Shown here: positions 22,074 to 34,274 of the stretch, piece after piece
Layout: the number at the start of each line of letters is the position of its first letter
Position numbering within the stretch: the stretch's first letter is position 1
DNA from: Linnemannia schmuckeri
Taxonomy: Eukaryota > Mortierellomycota > Mortierellomycetes > Mortierellales > Mortierellaceae
Length of the DNA stretch: 64,000 nt
Direction: 5' to 3'
Assembly (NCBI GenBank): GCA_029449235.1
Contig: JANATG010000003.1
Coordinates: 3,286,001-3,350,000, forward strand
Notes under the pieces: model-generated
Told to the model about the DNA's origin: nothing
The model's input: the letters and a program-made list of their open reading frames with translations, nothing else
Database searches by the model: none
Program-made: the position numbers and the translations under genes

Positions 22074-24007
22074 ATATGATGTATTCTTTTCTCTAATGTG
22101 GTCTTGAAAACCATATGTTTTTGAATTAAAATGCTTGTCTCTCTTGTGCCTGGAAACGCCTTTTTTTTTGTTGATCCATTCATTTTAGACTTCTTCACAA
22201 TGGCTTGTTGTGCTCCATGTATACAATTTACTTGAGAGTGCGATTTGACTTCACAGCACGTAATCAATTCTTATCTGCATCAACCTGCACTTGTGCTTGT
22301 GATTTTCCATCCTCAGATACATAATGCTTTTGTTTGTTGGATAGTGAGTTATTTCACCCATGTGCTATTGGAAAAACACATACGGAATTGTTTACTATTC
22401 CTGTCCGAATAGTCATCATTGTGCCGTCGCATATGTTTTTTGTGGCTGTTCTCTCTTTTTCTTCCATTTTTCTTATCCACTTTTTTCGGGACCCATGAAC
22501 CCTGATGGTCCATCGAGCTATGTTAATAGTAGGGAGAGAGATCCTTGGCATTGTTTTTGTGTTGGAAAAGTATGAGCGGTTTTGAGTAAGGCAGATGACA
22601 AAGAAGAAAAGAATGGTTTAATCGGTAGAAATGGCTACATGACACAAGCATGATAAAACTGACGAACAACAGTGTTGATTTTTTTTTTTTGAGTTGGGCT
22701 CAGGCAGGAATACCAAGAGAACAGAACAGTGTTTTCTTGGCAATTGCCAAGAGAAAAAAAGGCGCGAGAGGAAGAGGCAAAAAAAGAACGGACCGAGAGC
22801 GACAAAATGAAGTCCGACGAGCAAAACGTTTTCAGGTCACATTGACAATTCACATCCTCATTTACATCCAACTCAGAGATATCTATATAGACATACATCG
22901 AAAGGATATCAACCACTCGTTGCGCTTGTTGCGCTTGTTGCCTGTGAACCTGACATCCACATACTTTTCTATCCCCCTGCAGCAGCAATCTGAGCAGATA
23001 GAACAAATATACATATAAAATAAGCATCGTTCTGTTTCTCCAGCGAGATGGAATCGCAAACAAAAGAGAGGGATGGGAGTGAAAGGTCGACAAGAAAGAC
23101 GCTTTTATTTTTTCAATGACCGAGATGATGAGTTTTGTGAGACAAGATACGTCTCTTCCTCGCTTACGGCTTTTTCTTTTTTTTTTTCGTTGTTAGTTCT
23201 GGATAAACAACGACGTCAACAAGGGTCGCCACATCCGTGGAGGCAGCACAGGGATGGAAGGGAAGAAATGGCTTTTGGGTTTTGTTGCTTTCAATCCATG
23301 ACATGCCAAGCCAATTGATGAAATGGAAGCTGGGTTGGAATTTGAATATGTAGGGGTGTTTGGTGGTGTATCGTGTGGCTCATGTAAGAGGAAAAGGAGT
23401 GCTATTTTTCTTTCTTTTTTTTTTTATTTCGGATTCCCAGGGATCGGCTGTGGCCCTGCAGCTTGTATTCCACTTTTGCGGTTGATTGTATTGTGTGTGC
23501 GACACCTCTCCAGCGGCTGTTTTGGGTTTCAAAAGAATTTCAACTGTCGACCAAACTCAAATTTGCATTGACTTCAGTAGGCACTTCAGGCACCATCACC
23601 GACTGACACAATCAGCCATCACTTTCCTCTCCAGGTACTCTACGATCAGTTATGAGATTAATACAGCCGTATTGATTCGCTCATTCATTCATTCATTTGT
23701 GGCTCCTTCCTCTCCTCCCCCTTTTTCTGGCTCCACACACCTTCCTCATTGCTCACTCGTTTATATAAACAGCCATCTTTCCTCTTTCTTTCTCCTTTCT
23801 TCTTTTATCTACACCGTACTCCACACCTCTCTTCTCATCCTCTCTCTCTTCCCTTTCTCGAGGAGTATTAGCAATCTTCCTTCCATCCTCCTTTCACTTG
23901 TAATATACTCTCCACCCCTACTCTTTTATTTGTACCCCTCATTAATACCAGTTCTCTTACTCAAACACATAAATATACCCTATACCCTCCTTTCAGATCT
24001 GCACGAG
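22074..24007. promoter_or_regulatory. 1.9-kb intergenic region
   Basis: Between the RRM gene and the ABCA gene. I see no convincing gene on either strand; the open frames are short and AT or pyrimidine driven. The 3' part (23690-24000) is a CT-rich leader of the ABCA gene. Confidence 0.5.
23763..23770 (+). promoter_or_regulatory. TATA box of the ABCA gene
   Basis: TATATAAA, 245 nt before the ATG at 24008 and directly upstream of the CT-rich leader. Confidence 0.5.
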
Positions 24008-27000
24008 ATGTTCAAAAAGTCCAAAAAGGGTGCACCAGCCCCAGCAGGCGACCCCCATAACCCCCACAACCGCCTCTCCGGCAACTCTTCTTCCAATGCT
24101 CTAGTCTACGCCCAGCCAGACGATCATCACCATCACACACATATCCCCATGCAACACCTCAACGACCCCAAGTTCAGCAAAAGCAGTGACCCTCACCTCC
24201 ACGAACACGACCCTCTCCCTCCAGCAGTTGATTTTTCGAACGTAACTCCAACGGCTCGTTACCAATTCCGCGCCCTAGCCCGCCGTGCTCTCTCCTACCA
24301 CAGCCGTCAGCGCACCTCCAACATCTGCTGTCTCGTCATCTGGCCCGTCTTGTTGGTCGTCCTCTGTCTGATCTTCTCGCTCATCGGCGGCGAAAGTCTC
24401 AGCAAAGAGTCCAAGATCGCTGCTTTTTGTGTCAACGATGCCGATCCCACGACGAGTAGGTCGTTTAAGATTGAAAAGATTCCCGCTGGTCCTAACGGTA
24501 GCAAGAGGGTCCCTGCTTCGTGGTATCCCGCCAGCTTGTGGGCCTCTCGCTATGACGACGCTCTCCCCTGTGTTCGTTGGTTCGGAGAGTCTTTCCCAAG
24601 AAAGGCACCCTACGAGAACACCACCGTTGCCGGAGCTGCTCAGCCCGACAGGTAAAATTTTATGCCCACTTTTTTTAACTCCACAAAAAGGAACAAAAAA
24701 CTAACAATGGCATATATATAACGTTACCATTTTTTCACTATAGCTTCTACACCCCTTCGCCAGTGAACGGATGGTTTGACCTGCCCGAGACAAGAGAGGC
24801 ATGGTACAAGAAGAACGGAAATCAGAATTACGACCGGGGCTCCATCGCTTTCTTTAATTTCAACGACGTCAACCAGACTGTGTACATTACCACCGCCAAC
24901 GCACAGGTCGCTCAGGCCGTCGGATCCTCGCCCAAGCTGACGCCCAAGTTCGAGTCCAAGGTCTGGCCCCCAACCAACGCCAGCATCGTCTACTCCGTCA
25001 ACACCACTGCAGGACCTAACAGCAACGCTGGAACAGGACTCCTGGGTTCTATTCCTATCCGCTTTGCAACCTCTGAGATCTACCGCCAAAACAAGACTGA
25101 CCCCAACTCCGGTGAGTCCATCAAGGTCTTTACTCCTCAAGCGTTCACGATTCTCAAGGACCAGGCTACCGCGAACGAGGTCATTTCTGCAATGGTGAAG
25201 AACTTGGCCGGCAAGAACGGATACATGGACTACAAGGTTATGCCCTTTGGCGCCCTTCACTTTGATGCCGTAGACTCTGTCTCGGGCAAGTTGAAGGCCA
25301 CCATGCAGTTTGGACAGGGCCCTTCGGAAACGCAGAACTATCTCTCCGTTCCCTCGGGTCTCCGCCAGATGATCACCATCACCCAGCTGACAAACTCCAT
25401 TGTCAAGACAAAGTTTTCCGGAAAGTACTCCATTTCCCAGGGTCTTCGCACTCTTCCCTTCGAGTGGGATAGTTCCATCTCGAATGGCTACGTCTTGAAC
25501 CAGCTCTCACTCCGCCTGTTCCCCTTTGCTCTCTGCTTCTTAATGCCCACCTTTGTCTCTATCCTTGTCCAGGAGAAGGAGGACCGCCACCGCATGATGA
25601 TGGCTATGGTATGCCCAACTTGATTCTTTGCATGACATGTAACTGGCTTTTAATCTGTCCATTATGTGTGTTGGCTAATCAAATCATATTAAACATTCTC
25701 TGTCATAGAACGGACTGAAGAACTCGTCGTACTATATTGCCCACTATGTCGAGTTCCTGACGATGCAACTGATCCTTTCACTCTTCTTCTGCTTGACTTG
25801 CGCCGCGATCTCGTCCCAAATCATCCTCCGCACCAATCCCGTTATCATCCTTGCCATCCTCATCCTTTGGGCTCATGTCCAGACGACCCTTTCCTTCCTC
25901 TTCGGCTCGCTCTTCTCAAAGACCCGCCGTGCTACCCTTATCGTCTATTTCTTTGTCGCCATCTCCTGCATCATGGGCGCCGTCACCGATACGATCTTCA
26001 AGGACGGTATCCCTACTGCTTGGTTCATCCACCCCAGCTTTGCCTTCTTTTATATCTTGAGCGAGGGGGTTTCCCATGCTAGCAGAACCAACGGCATGGC
26101 CCCTTTGGTCTGGGCGGATTTTGCGCCTGGCAAGAACTTGTTCTTCTGTGCCATGATACTTATCGGCGAGAGTTTCCTTGCGCTTCTCTTGACTTTGTAA
26201 GTCATCCCTTTTGCTTTCTGAACCGTTCGCGTTTTTTTTTTTTTTTTTTTTTTTTGCTTTTTTCACGGCAGCCCTATATCGAAATTTTAACAATCAACAC
26301 AACCATATGATCCATCTTAGCTATATTGATGCGGTCGCCCCCTCAGAGTACGGTGTTCAGAAGCCCTGGCATTTCCCCATCTCGTCCTTCTTCAAGAGGA
26401 ACAACACTTCGGCTGACCCTGAATCCCATTTGGCTGCCAACCACAACTCCCCTTTACCCAGCGATGATGTTTTGGAGGGAGGCGATGCCGATGTTTATGC
26501 GGAGCGCGAGCGTGTCCAGACAAAGTACGACCCCGCCACCACTCCTCTGATTATCAACAACCTCTACCACTGCTACCGTGGCAAGGTTGAGGCCGCCTTG
26601 AAGGGCATGTCTTTTGGTGTCGAGACCAACACTGTTCTCGGTCTTTTGGGTCCCAACGGCGCCGGAAAGTCGACCATGATTCATCTCTTGACTGGTCTTT
26701 ACAGTCCCACCTCTGGAACTGCTCATGTCGCCGGCGCCAACATTCGTACTGACATGTCGACCGTCCATGCCCGCATCGGTGTCTGCCCGCAGCACGATAT
26801 CCTTTGGGGTGATCTTACTGTTGCTGACCACCTTTTGTTCTATGCTCGTCTCCGTGGTATCCCCCCAAGCCTCGAGAAGCAGGCTGTCGAGTACGCCGTT
26901 GCTTCGGTCTCTTTGACAAAGTTCCACGATCGCCAGGTCAAGGGCCTCAGCGGCGGTGAGAAGCGCCGTGTCTCGATCGCTATCGCATTGTTGGGCGACA

Positions 27001-27596
27001 ACCGTGTCATCTTCTTAGACGAGCCCTCGACCGGTCTGGACCCTCACGTCCGTCGAGTGATCTGGGACATTGTCAACCGTGTCAAGGTCGGCCGCACTCT
27101 TGTCTTAACTACTCACTCGATGGAGGAGGCTGATATTCTTTCGGACAGGATTGCGATCATGACCAGCGGACGGTTGAGATGTATCGGCACCAGCCTTCAC
27201 TTGAAGGATCTCTACGGATCTGGATTCCGCCTCAACGTCAGCTCCAAGCCCGGTCGCCTGGAGGAGGCCTGCCAGAGCGTTGAGCGTCAGATCTTGACTG
27301 GGTTGCAGTACAGACGCATTGACAAGTTCACCAACGCCACCACCTTTGAGTTTGACTTCCTGGACCAACAACGACAGAACCAGCATCAGCACCAAAATAC
27401 CTCGGCGGGTCATCGTGGCTATGGTCACCAGGAGCGTGGCCAGCTGTCAAACATCTTTTCGCTGTTGTCGCGACCTGGTCAGTTCCCTGCGATTGAGGAC
27501 TGGGGTCTGAGTCAGACAACTCTTGAGGATGTCTTTGTCAAGATTGTCACTGAGGGTGACTCTGACCTTGCCATGCCTACCATCGCCTCCGCTTAG
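24008..27596 (+). CDS. ABCA-type half transporter
   Basis: Exons 24008-24651, 24744-25608, 25709-26196 and 26321-27596, in phase, 1090 residues. Order: His-rich cytosolic N-terminus; a first membrane helix (CLVIWPVLLVVLCLIFSLIG); a large extracytosolic loop (about 24380-25450); a block of membrane helices; then one nucleotide-binding domain. The NBD has Walker A GPNGAGKST (about residues 775-783), signature LSGGEKRRVSIA, Walker B VIFLDEPSTGLDP and the H-loop TTHSMEEAD. This order (TM1, big loop, TM cluster, one NBD) is that of ABCA half transporters, which usually move lipids; substrate and membrane are unknown. A half-size protein would need to dimerise. Intron 3 holds T24 (26232-26255). Confidence 0.88.
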
Positions 27597-27926
27597 AAAG
27601 TACTAATAGTTAATAATAATAGCTCATTTCGCGTTTATTTAAATGCTCCCAATTGAAACAACTGATCGTACATGAACAAATACTTTATTTGGCCAACTGT
27701 AGATTCACTTTATCATCTCCAGCCGCAGCAGCATCCCTCCTGCTCATTTGTTGCTTTGGCCCTCTCTCCCCGCAGTAAAACATCATTTCCACACAATGTT
27801 GACTCACAGCCTGCTGATTTTTTTATTTTGGGCATTTAATTAGTACGCGACCGACCTCGCCTTCCTTCTTTTTTCTCCTCTTCTTGTTCTTTGTCTCGTT
27901 CGCTACTCTTCTCTCATCCCAAGAAA
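27597..27926. other. Intergenic gap, ABCA to F-box gene
   Basis: 330 nt; no gene. The last 70 nt are CT-rich and lead into the ATG at 27927. Confidence 0.5.
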
Positions 27927-30140
27927 ATGACAATCGCACAGTTCCCAGATGTGCTGCATCTACTTGCACCGCACCTCAACACTTACGATCTAATCGCATG
28001 TCTCCAAGTCAATACTCTCTGGAACTCTATCTTCATCGCCTACCTCTGGAGAACCATCGACGACTCCCAACGACCCTGGAGAAGGCTCCTCGCACAATTC
28101 ACCTATCCTGTCCCGACTTTCTATCATCCGCAAGAACAGATAGCCCAACTGGTCGAGCGAGTGCCTGAGAGATTGCTGGATCTGTTTGTGAAGTATGGCC
28201 ATCATATTAGGAGACTGGTCATTCGACGACCGCAGACGGTCGAGTTGTGTCTGCGCGCGAGGGCAATTGCTCAGCAGGTGCAGAGACAACAGATCGAGGA
28301 CCAGGCCAGGGCACAAAATTCGTCGGCTTCCTCGATTGATGTTGTCACACAAAGTCCTTTTTCTGCAAGAGACGACAGGGAGGTCCTACCCTGTGAAGGG
28401 ATCACAGTCCTTCGATTCGGCTTCCTCAGCCCAGTCCTCACATTCCTCAAACGCCTCGACCGCGCAGACTCCCCCGAAACCCCCTACCTCACAGCCCTTT
28501 CAGCAACTCTCCGTAGAAATCAACAGGAGCTCGAACCATCCCTTGCAGGGGTCCACCCTTGTGTCTTTTACCAGGAACACGACGCCGAAGACAGCAAACT
28601 CCATATGATCACACTTGCCCGGTCTTGCTGGCAATTGGTCCTCAACAACCCGCAGCTTCAGGAACTGGATATGGGACCCTTTGGGGCCCACGAGGATACC
28701 TTTATAGTTTCGGGTAGGTTTCTGAAGACCACTCTCGCGTCGCGTCAACGACTGCGGGCCGTCCGAATCGGCGTTGAAAGGACGACGGATTTTTTGGTTC
28801 GCCTCCCGACGACGCTGCCGCATTTGAAGATGCTCTGGTACTATGACAAGTCTCCTGCAGGGTTCAATGCACTGGTGGAGTCCGTTGCTAAAGCTCACGG
28901 ATCAGAAACAGAGAATGGAGGGAAGGAAATTATAGGAGGAGTGACTAGCGGCAGTGATGGGACTGAAAGGATGCCGAATCTCAGACTGTTCGACATTGTG
29001 GCTCCAACACAACCTCGTCACTTGAAGGCCATCTTTATCAGCTTCCCTGCCTTGGCTATGCTGTCTATTGGAACACTCAGTTCGGACGACAAAGGCGCCA
29101 CACACAGGAGCACGGCTATAACCAAAACTCATCGGGACGGAACATCACAAGCTTCAGCACAGGAACTAGCGACAGTTTTGCGAGAGCTCCACGTCGCACG
29201 ATGGGATTGTCCTCCGACAACACTTAGTAGCATCAATATCCGGTTCAACGCTGTCGCAAGGCTCAACCTCCAACTCATCAGCGGTTACAAAAATCTTCTC
29301 GACCTCCTCCGCACCTTCCCAGCTCTCCAAGAACTTCAACTCAAAAAAGTCCGTGATCTCGCCGAGGAGGCCGAAGTCAACTACACATCCGAACCATTCT
29401 TCCCAGCCCTCAAATCCATCCGTCTCGCTAAAGAAGCCTTTTCGACCCCTTACAGCCTTAACGGCTTACTCTCGATCCTGCCGAACTTGATTGAGGCCAA
29501 CCTCTATACTGTCTGCTCTCAGATCTTGGCAAGCATTGTTGAGCACTGCCCCCGGATTGAGATATTGGAATTCACAAAAAAGCCCCAGTATAACACTCAA
29601 ATAGGGCTGCTCCTCACCAGCTGCACCAACCTCAAAAGCTGTGTCGGTCCAGGTCTTGAAATCCCATTCCCAGATATCCTCAACAAGCCATGGGTCTGCA
29701 AGAATCTCCAAAAACTTGACTGCGCAATCACTGGAATACCTTACCTCACCGAGGTCGAACAGACCTCAATCAAAAACCTCCAGAGCCATTTCTCCAAAAA
29801 CATCACCTTCCCGCTCACGTTCGACATGCCGCGCGTTGCAAAACGGGATCCATCGTATACAGACGAGGATAACTGGCATATGTGGCACTACGATGAGAAG
29901 AGCGTGTTCAGACAGTACTTGGCTATTAGGTCTATCCTCTGTGATGTCTTTGACGCTATCACAAAGTACACTGACCTTGACACGGTTCAGCAAGATTGGA
30001 TGCCACTATCGTCGTTTACTCGGACGTTATGGACTTCTTCGAAACGAGGACGACCTGTTAGTTCTATGGGACGCCCACTCAAGGCAACTTCTCGTGTCCT
30101 GTCTGAAAGCCAAGCCCGCTGGATCCACCTTCCTTCTTAG
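27927..30140 (+). CDS. F-box/LRR-like protein, shortened C-terminus (copy 5)
   Basis: Intronless, 737 residues from ATG 27927 (sequence AAGAAAATGACA; a TTG-initiated extension upstream is not supported). F-box-like region at about residues 4-48 (FPDVLHLLAPHLNTYDLI, CLQVNTLWNS, YLWRTIDDSQRPW), the family block LFVKYGHHIRRL, then degenerate leucine repeats. Unlike the other four copies it lacks the terminal FGFEG..HRIG..EWMA..WPRLR block: after TLWTSSKRGRPVSSMGRPLK it runs into an unrelated tail and stops. Either a frameshift truncated it or it belongs to a shorter subfamily. It is on the opposite strand to the 6-18 kb cluster. Confidence 0.8.
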   Translation: MTIAQFPDVLHLLAPHLNTYDLIACLQVNTLWNSIFIAYLWRTIDDSQRPWRRLLAQFTYPVPTFYHPQEQIAQLVERVPERLLDLFVKYGHHIRRLVIRRPQTVELCLRARAIAQQVQRQQIEDQARAQNSSASSIDVVTQSPFSARDDREVLPCEGITVLRFGFLSPVLTFLKRLDRADSPETPYLTALSATLRRNQQELEPSLAGVHPCVFYQEHDAEDSKLHMITLARSCWQLVLNNPQLQELDMGPFGAHEDTFIVSGRFLKTTLASRQRLRAVRIGVERTTDFLVRLPTTLPHLKMLWYYDKSPAGFNALVESVAKAHGSETENGGKEIIGGVTSGSDGTERMPNLRLFDIVAPTQPRHLKAIFISFPALAMLSIGTLSSDDKGATHRSTAITKTHRDGTSQASAQELATVLRELHVARWDCPPTTLSSINIRFNAVARLNLQLISGYKNLLDLLRTFPALQELQLKKVRDLAEEAEVNYTSEPFFPALKSIRLAKEAFSTPYSLNGLLSILPNLIEANLYTVCSQILASIVEHCPRIEILEFTKKPQYNTQIGLLLTSCTNLKSCVGPGLEIPFPDILNKPWVCKNLQKLDCAITGIPYLTEVEQTSIKNLQSHFSKNITFPLTFDMPRVAKRDPSYTDEDNWHMWHYDEKSVFRQYLAIRSILCDVFDAITKYTDLDTVQQDWMPLSSFTRTLWTSSKRGRPVSSMGRPLKATSRVLSESQARWIHLPS

Positions 30141-30174
30141 ATACCCTTCTCCCTTCCCTTATCGACTGCTTTGA

Positions 30175-30180
30175 AATAAA
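30175..30180 (+). terminator. AATAAA polyadenylation signal
   Basis: Canonical signal 35 nt after the stop of the F-box gene at 30140. Confidence 0.65.
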
Positions 30181-30370
30181 ACAGAGGGTACACTAGTTAG
30201 CGAATGATGAAACGACATGTGTTTTTATGAAGCAGCCAAACGTTAAAGAAACGGTTTCACCAGGTAATAAGTTAACTTCCCGTCATACTGTATTTTCTTC
30301 CTTTTCCCCATCCTTCCTCTCTCCTTTTTCTTTTCTCACTTCACTCGCCAACAAAGATACACAGACAACC

Positions 30371-30985
30371 ATGCGGGTACCGCTATCAACGTTCAACTCC
30401 ACAACTCAGTCTCTCTTCCCCTCTTCTCCACCAGAGCCAGCCCCAATGATCTTCCTCAGCTGTTATAACAACGGAAAAAACGACCATCATCCACCACCTA
30501 GTTCACGGCCGCGAAAAGGCAGCCAACTCCTTCCACACATCCGACCCAACGACTCATATCCTTCACTACCCCTTCCTCTCCTCCAATCCTTACCCTCTTC
30601 CCCCTCCTCCCCTTCTCCTCCGGCCGATCTTGCTCTTATTCCTACTCCCGCGCCACAGCCAACACCAAACCACTCCCTCCTTCAATGGACATTCTCTATC
30701 CTCGAAATACCCGTCTACCGTCTGGACCGGCCCTGATATATCTCTGAATCTGCAGCTACAGTCTTTGTTATTGACTTGGTCCTGACCAAAAGAGACGAAT
30801 ACAGCTTGACCGAGATCCGTACAGAATTCCAATCCCTCTTTTACTACGCCTCCATAGACGAGTATTATACGGACAGTGGCGAACACCGCCCCATGGACGC
30901 CAAAATTGTCCTAATCCTCACTACAAAACATCTCCATGTTGGTATATCCATCGCAGAGCTCAAGAACTCTTTGAATTGCCAATGA
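30371..30985 (+). pseudogene. Doubtful gene with one in-frame TGA
   Basis: ATG 30371 follows a CT-rich leader like those of real genes here (30290-30350). The frame is open for 121 codons (Pro/Ser-rich), stops at TGA 30734-30736, and then stays open in the same frame for another 82 codons (ESAATVFVIDLVLTKRDEYSLTEIRTEF onward) to a stop at 30983-30985. The second part looks like ordinary protein, including a hydrophobic AATVFVIDLVL stretch. I cannot name a family. It could be a pseudogene, a gene with an unrecognised intron over the TGA, or a chance frame. The 250 nt after it (30986-31236) hold nothing I can assign. Confidence 0.35.
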
Positions 30986-31236
30986 TCGGTCACAAATTTA
31001 GAATGATTTAGCGGATTCAGGGTGTCGGCGGCATCATTGGTGAAGGGCTCTATGAGGCGTTCGACTGGCTCTGCATACAGCTGAACGCTCGAAAACCATT
31101 TGTCAGTCATGGGTACAGAAATGCCACAGACGATTGTCAAAGATGTTTCTGTATGCGAGAATGATAACATGATGGCTCCATTCCGCATCTATAAAAAAAC
31201 TAATGAAATAAATACACAGCAAATATGTCCTTGGTA

Positions 31237-33937
31237 TCAAAAATCATCCACTTGGACACCCACATACTGCACTGCCAAAGAGCATCGATCCCATTGCTGC
31301 ATGTACTCCTCCACAAGTTGTGCACAGACCTCACCGCCGTTATGCGGTATCCGTCGCTCAAACCACCCGCTCCCCGATGACACCCCATGACCAATTCCTT
31401 GAATACAGCCATCATAGTCATCATCATCGTCACCGCCACCGACCTCCAAGCGCCCCAACTCTTCCATCATCTCCGATTCCTTGACGTAACTCGAATGGTT
31501 CTTGGACGGCAGGGTTGCAGACGACAAAGTAGAAATTGAGACCGACCGCCGAGACCGAGCAGGCGATAGCAAAGGTGGATTGTCTTCATCCTCTCCATGC
31601 GGAGAGATGGGTCCTCCTCGCGCCAGTTCTGCCATATTCACAGACTCGGCCAGGGACCGCGCCTTGGACGCTCGAAACTGATGTGTATTAATACTTAAAG
31701 CCCGCTTTCGACGGATCGCTGGCCCTCCATTAGGCATCGTCGACCCTAGCTCTCCGTCATCCTTGCAACCGTCGCCGCTTTCTCCATGGCCACTACCGCA
31801 TCCGATCGTAAATGCGGCTGCAGTGGCTGCACGCTCCTCCATAAACTGTTTGCGTCCTGCCTTTTCCTCCTGCGTCAGCCGGTCCGCTTCCAGGATCGAT
31901 CTCTGCCATAGTCCCGTTTCAAACTCCTCTGCTGTCATCTCCACAGGCAGTCCATGCTTGATCATCATCTTGATTAGACCGTGCTCCTCAATGAATTGTG
32001 GTCGAGAAACGTAAATCAGCGCCGTATCGTGCGCAATACACTCTGAGCACGTCCCGTAACCCTAATTAATTGACAACAGAGAAAACAACGATATAAATAA
32101 TATTTGGCATAAGAAAAGCAGCCTCACATCATAAACTATAAAAAAATGAAGAAATCGTACCAATTTTCCGATGACAATGTCGGCAGCGTGGGTCAGGTCA
32201 GGGACATAGACTCCATGCGGACTCCGATAAAACCCAGCAGGCAACTCATGCGAGACTGGCAGCCCACAGATCACGCCAATCCAGCCGTCCGGTAATGGGT
32301 TCCCCCACCCTTGCTTCAACCGCTGACCACCAAACGAGACTAAGACCATTTTTTTTGTCCGGATCGTTTCCTCGTCCACTCCGAGCGCTCTTAACACATC
32401 TTCGCGCGTATTGATCGCTTTGCGGACTACCATTGGAACATCGATTGCCATCCGTGCCAGCCCCTTTGGTTTCGTGAGTGCAGTGTCGATCGAGAGCTGC
32501 TGTCGACCTCTGACTGGTATGGAAGGACTGGATGGTACGATGCGAATGTCGACACGATGTGGGCTGGGTGGTTCCATGTCTGTGTCTTCCTCCATAGGCG
32601 TATCCCATCTATTATTCAATCTTTCTCCCTCTGCGCCGAATGGTTGTAGACGCTGTGTTATGCTTCTATTGCTGCCGTTGTTACCCATAGAGAGAGGGAG
32701 ACTGCCGTTTGATATTCCGTTTCTTTGAGTGATGGCGTTGAGCTGTTTTGGCAGATGAAAGGTGCCCCTTTGAAGATAGCGGGTGCGGTCAGCCTCCAGG
32801 GACTTGATCTCGTCCTCGAAGGATGGAATATCGATCGATCCTGGTAACCGCAACAAGAGAGTTGCCTTCTTATAGTCCTCCAGAGCTGCGTCCGCACAGG
32901 CAATCACGTCCTTGTCCAACGGGTCACCTTCTCTCAGATACCGGTACACCTCGTCGAACGTGAAATTGGTGATGAGGCATGCCGGGATCCCCATCACGTT
33001 AGCTGCGGCGCTATTTTTATATATACAAAAATGACGAAGTTGATTAGTCCTTTTTAGTCCCAGCCGGGTCTGTGCCAACATAGATAATGAATCCTTTTTT
33101 TTTTTGAGGTCATGATTACCAGGGCAGGAAGGGTGCATCGGCAAGGACGCAGTGGGCGCCGACTTGCTTGAGCCAATTGGCTTCAAACTTGATCATATCG
33201 TCTCTTCTCGCTAGAAACGACTTGACCCCCTCTATTGTCATTTGACGATCCACTGAGTATGCCTATTATCGAATGGTAAAAAAATAAATAAGAAAGAGAG
33301 TAAGTGTCGACGATCATCGTATCTAAATTAAAATGCAACGATAGGACCTTAAAACCACACAATTATGTTCGAGTAGAATAACCACAGATATGCATTGTTA
33401 CCAAAGGTTGGACGACTCCTGCATCGACTCTGGCATTCCGATATTCAGCCCCTAAATCGATCACATCCTGGAAGATGAACTGGGGTGCATCCGACACGAT
33501 ATAGATCTTGTGTCGCGATTTTGTCGTCACGGATGTTTTTGTTGATGCTGCTATCCAAGTGTCCGTAGTTCCTTTCGTTGTTGAATTGATAGGCGGGACA
33601 ACTGTTGTTGACTTGAGGAGTTCTGTGATGATCTGGTTGACCCTTGTTGCATGACCGAATCCTGTTTTTTGATCGGAGTCATGTATGTGCATGCGCGATG
33701 GAATGGAATGCAAGAGAGTGAGAGAGAATTGGTCAGTTGGACTGTTGGTTAAAGCAGAAGCTAATAAGCCTTTGTCTAGGATAGGATAGTAACGACAATA
33801 GTGAGCAGCCAACGGACGAGTCGTTGAGGAAGCGAAAAGGAAGAGTGCTTCTTTGTCTGTCAGAGTTGTGAACGGCAAGCTGTAAAAGTACCATGTCCGG
33901 AAACATAATAGCAGAAGGTGTATCCTTTGCGGCTCAT
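31237..33937 (-). CDS. GT-B-like glycosyltransferase, similar to the N-terminal domain of L-arabinokinase
   Basis: Five exons: 33937-33892, 33661-33402, 33262-33120, 33010-32161 and 32061-31237, all in phase, 707 residues. The first junction joins YYVSGHG to FGHATRV, recreating the nucleotide-sugar-transferase-like start motif GHGFGHATR at about residues 12-20. Later landmarks are SDAPQFIF, VLADAPFLPC, GIPACLITNFTFDEVYRYL, SFGGQ, and the acceptor-side GYGTCSECIAHDTALIYVSRPQFIEEHGL. In plants this fold precedes a GHMP kinase in L-arabinokinase; no kinase domain follows here. A Ser/Asn-rich insertion (about 32600-32750) and a Ser-rich C-terminal region are extra. Cytosolic sugar-transfer activity is an inference from the fold; donor and acceptor are unknown. 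Confidence 0.75.
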
Positions 33938-34274
33938 TTTGTCTGAATAAAGAAGATGCTGATGAGAGAAGGAAGGAGATGAAATGAATGACTTGCAAGA
34001 AAATAGTATGGAGGAAGCGTGAAGAAGTGAAGGAGTGAGAAAAGTGTTCTCTTCATTTTTAGTTCCTCCACTATTCTTTTTTTTTTTTTTTTTAGGCGAA
34101 GTCCATTCAAAGGGCGGTGAATGCATGTGACTGGTTCGAAAAAAAAAAAAAAAAAACGACAAGAACGGGATAGGCCGAACCATGGAATGGGGCCATCACG
34201 ACCCATAACCATTATTCCTTCTAAACAGTTCTTACACTATCATTTACTAAACGAACATTTAACATGCAAATAAA
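33938..34274. other. Intergenic gap with T17 and A18 runs
   Basis: 337 nt holding T17 (34077-34093) and A18 (34139-34156), a pair that could form a short hairpin. It is the upstream region of the GT-B-like gene (-) and the 3' flank of the next gene (-). No gene seen. Confidence 0.55.

Noticed and set aside
30865..31188. Minus-strand frame 107 codons long, downstream of the GT-B-like gene's stop
   Set aside because: Starts with TTG, out of context with the neighbouring gene, and overlaps the doubtful plus-strand frame; neither strand could be decided.
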